Shown piece by piece: positions 12,566 to 14,720 of a stretch of DNA of 14,720 bases. Positions within the stretch are counted from its first letter, which is position 1. The number at the start of each line of letters is the position of its first letter. The notes beneath the pieces were generated by a model that was given only the letters and a program-made list of their open reading frames with translations, did no database searches and had not been told where the DNA came from. The DNA lies in NCBI GenBank assembly GCA_964617105.1, contig CAZTWC010000057.1:1891-16610 (forward strand), read 5' to 3'. The position numbers and the translations under genes were made by a program. This stretch comes from CAZTWC01 sp964617105 [NCBI: uncultured Myxococcia bacterium] (GTDB lineage Bacteria; CAZTWC01).

Positions 12566-14649
12566 TGAAAACGATGAGACAACCAACCCTGGAAACTATG
12601 GGGCTGGGTACTGTTTTGGAAATATTTAAAAATGGAAAATTGCCAAAAACCACATCCGAGTTAGTGGATGAAGTTTTTGGTCCAGCCGGAAATCGCGGCA
12701 GCCTGATTATCTCTGGAGCCAATGGTATTGTCGGAGCAGGTAAATCGATGCAGTTCGGCACCCGTTTGCAACCCTATGATGTGCCCATAATCGCTCTCGA
12801 TTTTCCTGGCGCCACCAATGGGATTGGTCAGCAGTACCAGGGTCTGGTCCGGGGTTTTGGTGCCGAACGGGCCACCGCTGTAATGAAGAATATTACTCAA
12901 ATGTCCTATGACGGCAAAACTCTGCCCGCCAAACTTAAAGATTATAATCCCCGCTTTTTGCTGGAGGCGATTCCAGAGATACTGGAGATCAAAAAGGATC
13001 ACTATAAGATTTTTCAAGATGCCTTTGAGGGGATCGAGATTCGTTCGGTCACCTCTGGTTTCCCCAAGTCTCAACTGGGAGTAGGCATTGCCCACCCCGC
13101 TTTTCCCCATGAGATCAACAAGATTTGGGAAATAGTTGAAGATAAACCCTCGGCCATAACTCAGCTGCTATGGTCATTGGGGATGATCCCCCTCAAAGTG
13201 AGCGATGACTGGTCCTTTGTGCTGGATGTGCTGTTCTGTGGTATCACGCTGGCGGGAACCCGCTATCACCATGCCACCAATATGCCCTATTGGAAAATCG
13301 ACAAATTTGTCCGCAAAATGTTTGGGCCCAATCCCTTTAGGGCTCACGATGCCATCGGTGCTCAGGGAGCCAATTTCCTCACCTGGTCATGTCTCCATCA
13401 TTTGAGCAAAGTCTATGGCGATCTCTTTACCCCCACCAGAGAAATGGAGGAGCGGAAAGATAGCGGCCAAAATTGGTATCCCCTCAATCATTTCCGGCCG
13501 CTGGTCAACTGGCCTCTGGAGGATGATGATTTAGATGATTTCGAAGCCTGGATTCTTGGCCCCATATTCCAGATGGCAAGTTTGATGCTATCGGAAAAAC
13601 GGGCTCACTTGACCAATATGAACGCCATCGGTGAACTCTGCGCCCAGTTTACCAAAGGTATTGTGGCCCTCACCCGCGATTATGGCTACGATTCTATTAT
13701 GAAAGTGGTCAACGCTTATCATAAGTTTCATCCTGAGGCTGCCCAAAAAGCTTGGTACCCGGCGGTATTCGAAAATATGGGCCAGCCCGAGTGGCAACAG
13801 TTATATGTCAATGCCGAGCACGATGGCCAGGCGGGCGTTTTAACCATTAGCAGGGAGAGTTACAATTGGGAGTTGGATGCTGAACTTAACCGGGCCATCG
13901 ATTGGCTGAAGGCGGAAGGGATTAAACAGGTAATCGTGAGTGGTGATTTTCATCTCTCCACCCAAATGGTGGGAGCAGACACCACTGATTTCTATCCAGC
14001 CTTTACCGATGCTCAAATGGCCCTTAAAATACCGGAGAGTTGGTCAAAAACTGCCCGGCGTCTGTATAATGAATTTGAAGTTTCAGTTGGAGTGGTAACC
14101 GGCAAACGCTGTTTGGGCGGCTTTTTAGAGTTGATGACCCACTGTCACTATCTGCTGGCTGACCAGAACGCCAGCCTGGGGATGCCGGAGGTTACCCTGC
14201 CGGTAGTGCCGGGCATGGAGGGATGTCACTGGCCATTAAGAAAGGCGGCCAAAGAGAACTGGCCAAAACTGTTTAACCTCTTGCTGACTGGTAAACCGGT
14301 CAGGGCCAAAGATGCAGTTGGTTGGCTAGTCGATTATGCCGGCTCCATGGAAGATACACTGCAGACCGCCTGGAAAATCGTCAGCGATAAGGGCCACGGT
14401 TTGCCCTTGCGCAAAGTGGAAGAGGGGCCATTGTCCGGGCTTCCCGATATTGGCAGCCTGGAGGCGGCTGATGATCCCGCTATGGAGAAAGCCAGAAAAG
14501 CGATATTTGATACCATATGTGCCTCTACCGGTACTAAACTGTCAGATGCACTGGATGTTCAGGCTAAATGTTCGGCCGATTTTATGCAGAGTAAACATTG
14601 TCTTAATGGTGTTATTGGCGCTATGTATAAGAAAACCACTAGGGTGTAA
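12562..14649 (+). CDS. Fused 3-hydroxyacyl-CoA dehydrogenase / enoyl-CoA hydratase
   Basis: This 695-residue fusion has the dehydrogenase first, the reverse of FadB. A Rossmann domain (about 46-205) has a variant dinucleotide motif GANGIVGAG (52-60) and D80 ending the second strand, suggesting NAD. H178 and E190 are 12 residues apart, as in the catalytic dyad of the family. The family Asn near the domain junction appears to be Asp222. The dehydrogenase helical domain continues to about 285, with FGPNPFRAHDAIG (254-266). After a helical, partly acidic linker region (290-410), a crotonase domain (about 413-600) has GGFLEL with E523 and GMPEVTLPVVPG with E543, both catalytic-position glutamates. 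The C-terminal tail (about 625-695) has no recognised motif. It would hydrate and oxidise an enoyl-CoA for the adjacent thiolase. Dehydrogenase-first fusions are known in archaea. The crotonase half might instead act as a ring hydrolase. Confidence 0.85.
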   Translation: MMKTMRQPTLETMGLGTVLEIFKNGKLPKTTSELVDEVFGPAGNRGSLIISGANGIVGAGKSMQFGTRLQPYDVPIIALDFPGATNGIGQQYQGLVRGFGAERATAVMKNITQMSYDGKTLPAKLKDYNPRFLLEAIPEILEIKKDHYKIFQDAFEGIEIRSVTSGFPKSQLGVGIAHPAFPHEINKIWEIVEDKPSAITQLLWSLGMIPLKVSDDWSFVLDVLFCGITLAGTRYHHATNMPYWKIDKFVRKMFGPNPFRAHDAIGAQGANFLTWSCLHHLSKVYGDLFTPTREMEERKDSGQNWYPLNHFRPLVNWPLEDDDLDDFEAWILGPIFQMASLMLSEKRAHLTNMNAIGELCAQFTKGIVALTRDYGYDSIMKVVNAYHKFHPEAAQKAWYPAVFENMGQPEWQQLYVNAEHDGQAGVLTISRESYNWELDAELNRAIDWLKAEGIKQVIVSGDFHLSTQMVGADTTDFYPAFTDAQMALKIPESWSKTARRLYNEFEVSVGVVTGKRCLGGFLELMTHCHYLLADQNASLGMPEVTLPVVPGMEGCHWPLRKAAKENWPKLFNLLLTGKPVRAKDAVGWLVDYAGSMEDTLQTAWKIVSDKGHGLPLRKVEEGPLSGLPDIGSLEAADDPAMEKARKAIFDTICASTGTKLSDALDVQAKCSADFMQSKHCLNGVIGAMYKKTTRV

Positions 14650-14720
14650 TAGTCGGGCGACGATTGCGGCGCATCTGCGTTGTTGCCGGTGTCAATTAAA
14701 TCCTCGACGTATTATTCATA
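14650..14720. other. Non-coding tail, possible arm of an intergenic palindrome
   Basis: No gene starts in these 71 bases. A short self-complementary core CGCATCTGCG (14681-14690) and the sequence GTCGGGCGACGATTGCGGCG just before it have the look of one arm of a long palindromic intergenic element, with a turn expected near the window edge. No U-rich terminator tail is seen within the window. The element, if real, would end the operon. Confidence 0.3.

Overview
The window looks like a chromosomal piece from a strictly anaerobic bacterium of the sulfate-reducing or syntrophic Desulfobacterota type. This is inferred from the iron-sulfur flavoprotein modules, a ferredoxin-dependent 2-oxoacid oxidoreductase, strong Shine-Dalgarno sites and an in-frame UGA read as selenocysteine. 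No rRNA, tRNA, CRISPR array or intact mobile element is visible. The genes read as part of an anaerobic aromatic/alicyclic acyl-CoA degradation locus.

Region 1 (1-6408, plus strand) holds an HdrA-like subunit (cut by the left edge), an MvhD-like selenoprotein, and NuoE-, NuoF- and NuoG-like subunits. This order and composition match BamE-F-G-H-I, the electron-handling wing of the class II (tungsten) benzoyl-CoA reductase of obligate anaerobes such as Geobacter metallireducens, whose BamF is a known selenoprotein. The catalytic subunits BamB, BamC and BamD would lie to the left, outside the window. The operon continues with fdhD, a pterin-cofactor sulfurtransferase, and a TetR-type regulator. 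The MvhD-like gene is split by a UGA at codon 19 (1182-1184), so its real extent is 1128-1904. Its protein ends in a winged-helix-like segment.

Region 2 (6416-7186, minus strand) is one NAD-type short-chain dehydrogenase, convergent with the TetR gene.

Region 3 (7187-7594) is a 408-bp spacer between divergent genes. It is not empty: it carries a short relic of a histidine-kinase ATPase end (F and G2 boxes) running directly into a 40-codon relic of a Ser/Thr-kinase N-lobe. A near-identical 13-14-bp motif lies on each side of the relics, and an 18-bp-period GC-rich repeat precedes the next gene.

Region 4 (7595-14649, plus strand) is a second operon-like run. It holds a crotonase resembling cyclohexa-1,5-diene-1-carbonyl-CoA hydratase, a four-subunit 2-oxoacid:ferredoxin oxidoreductase in the order D-A-B-C, an atypical thiolase, and a 695-residue fusion with 3-hydroxyacyl-CoA dehydrogenase first and crotonase second. 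The last 71 bases are non-coding and may be one arm of an intergenic palindrome cut by the window edge.

Working model (inference): the left operon drives ring reduction, and the crotonase and dehydrogenase hydrate and oxidise the dienoyl-CoA. The fusion protein and thiolase carry out beta-oxidation of the ring-opened product, and the Kor enzyme exchanges electrons with the ferredoxin pool. The exact substrate (benzoyl-CoA, a cyclohexane carboxylate or a polycyclic aroyl-CoA) cannot be told from sequence alone.
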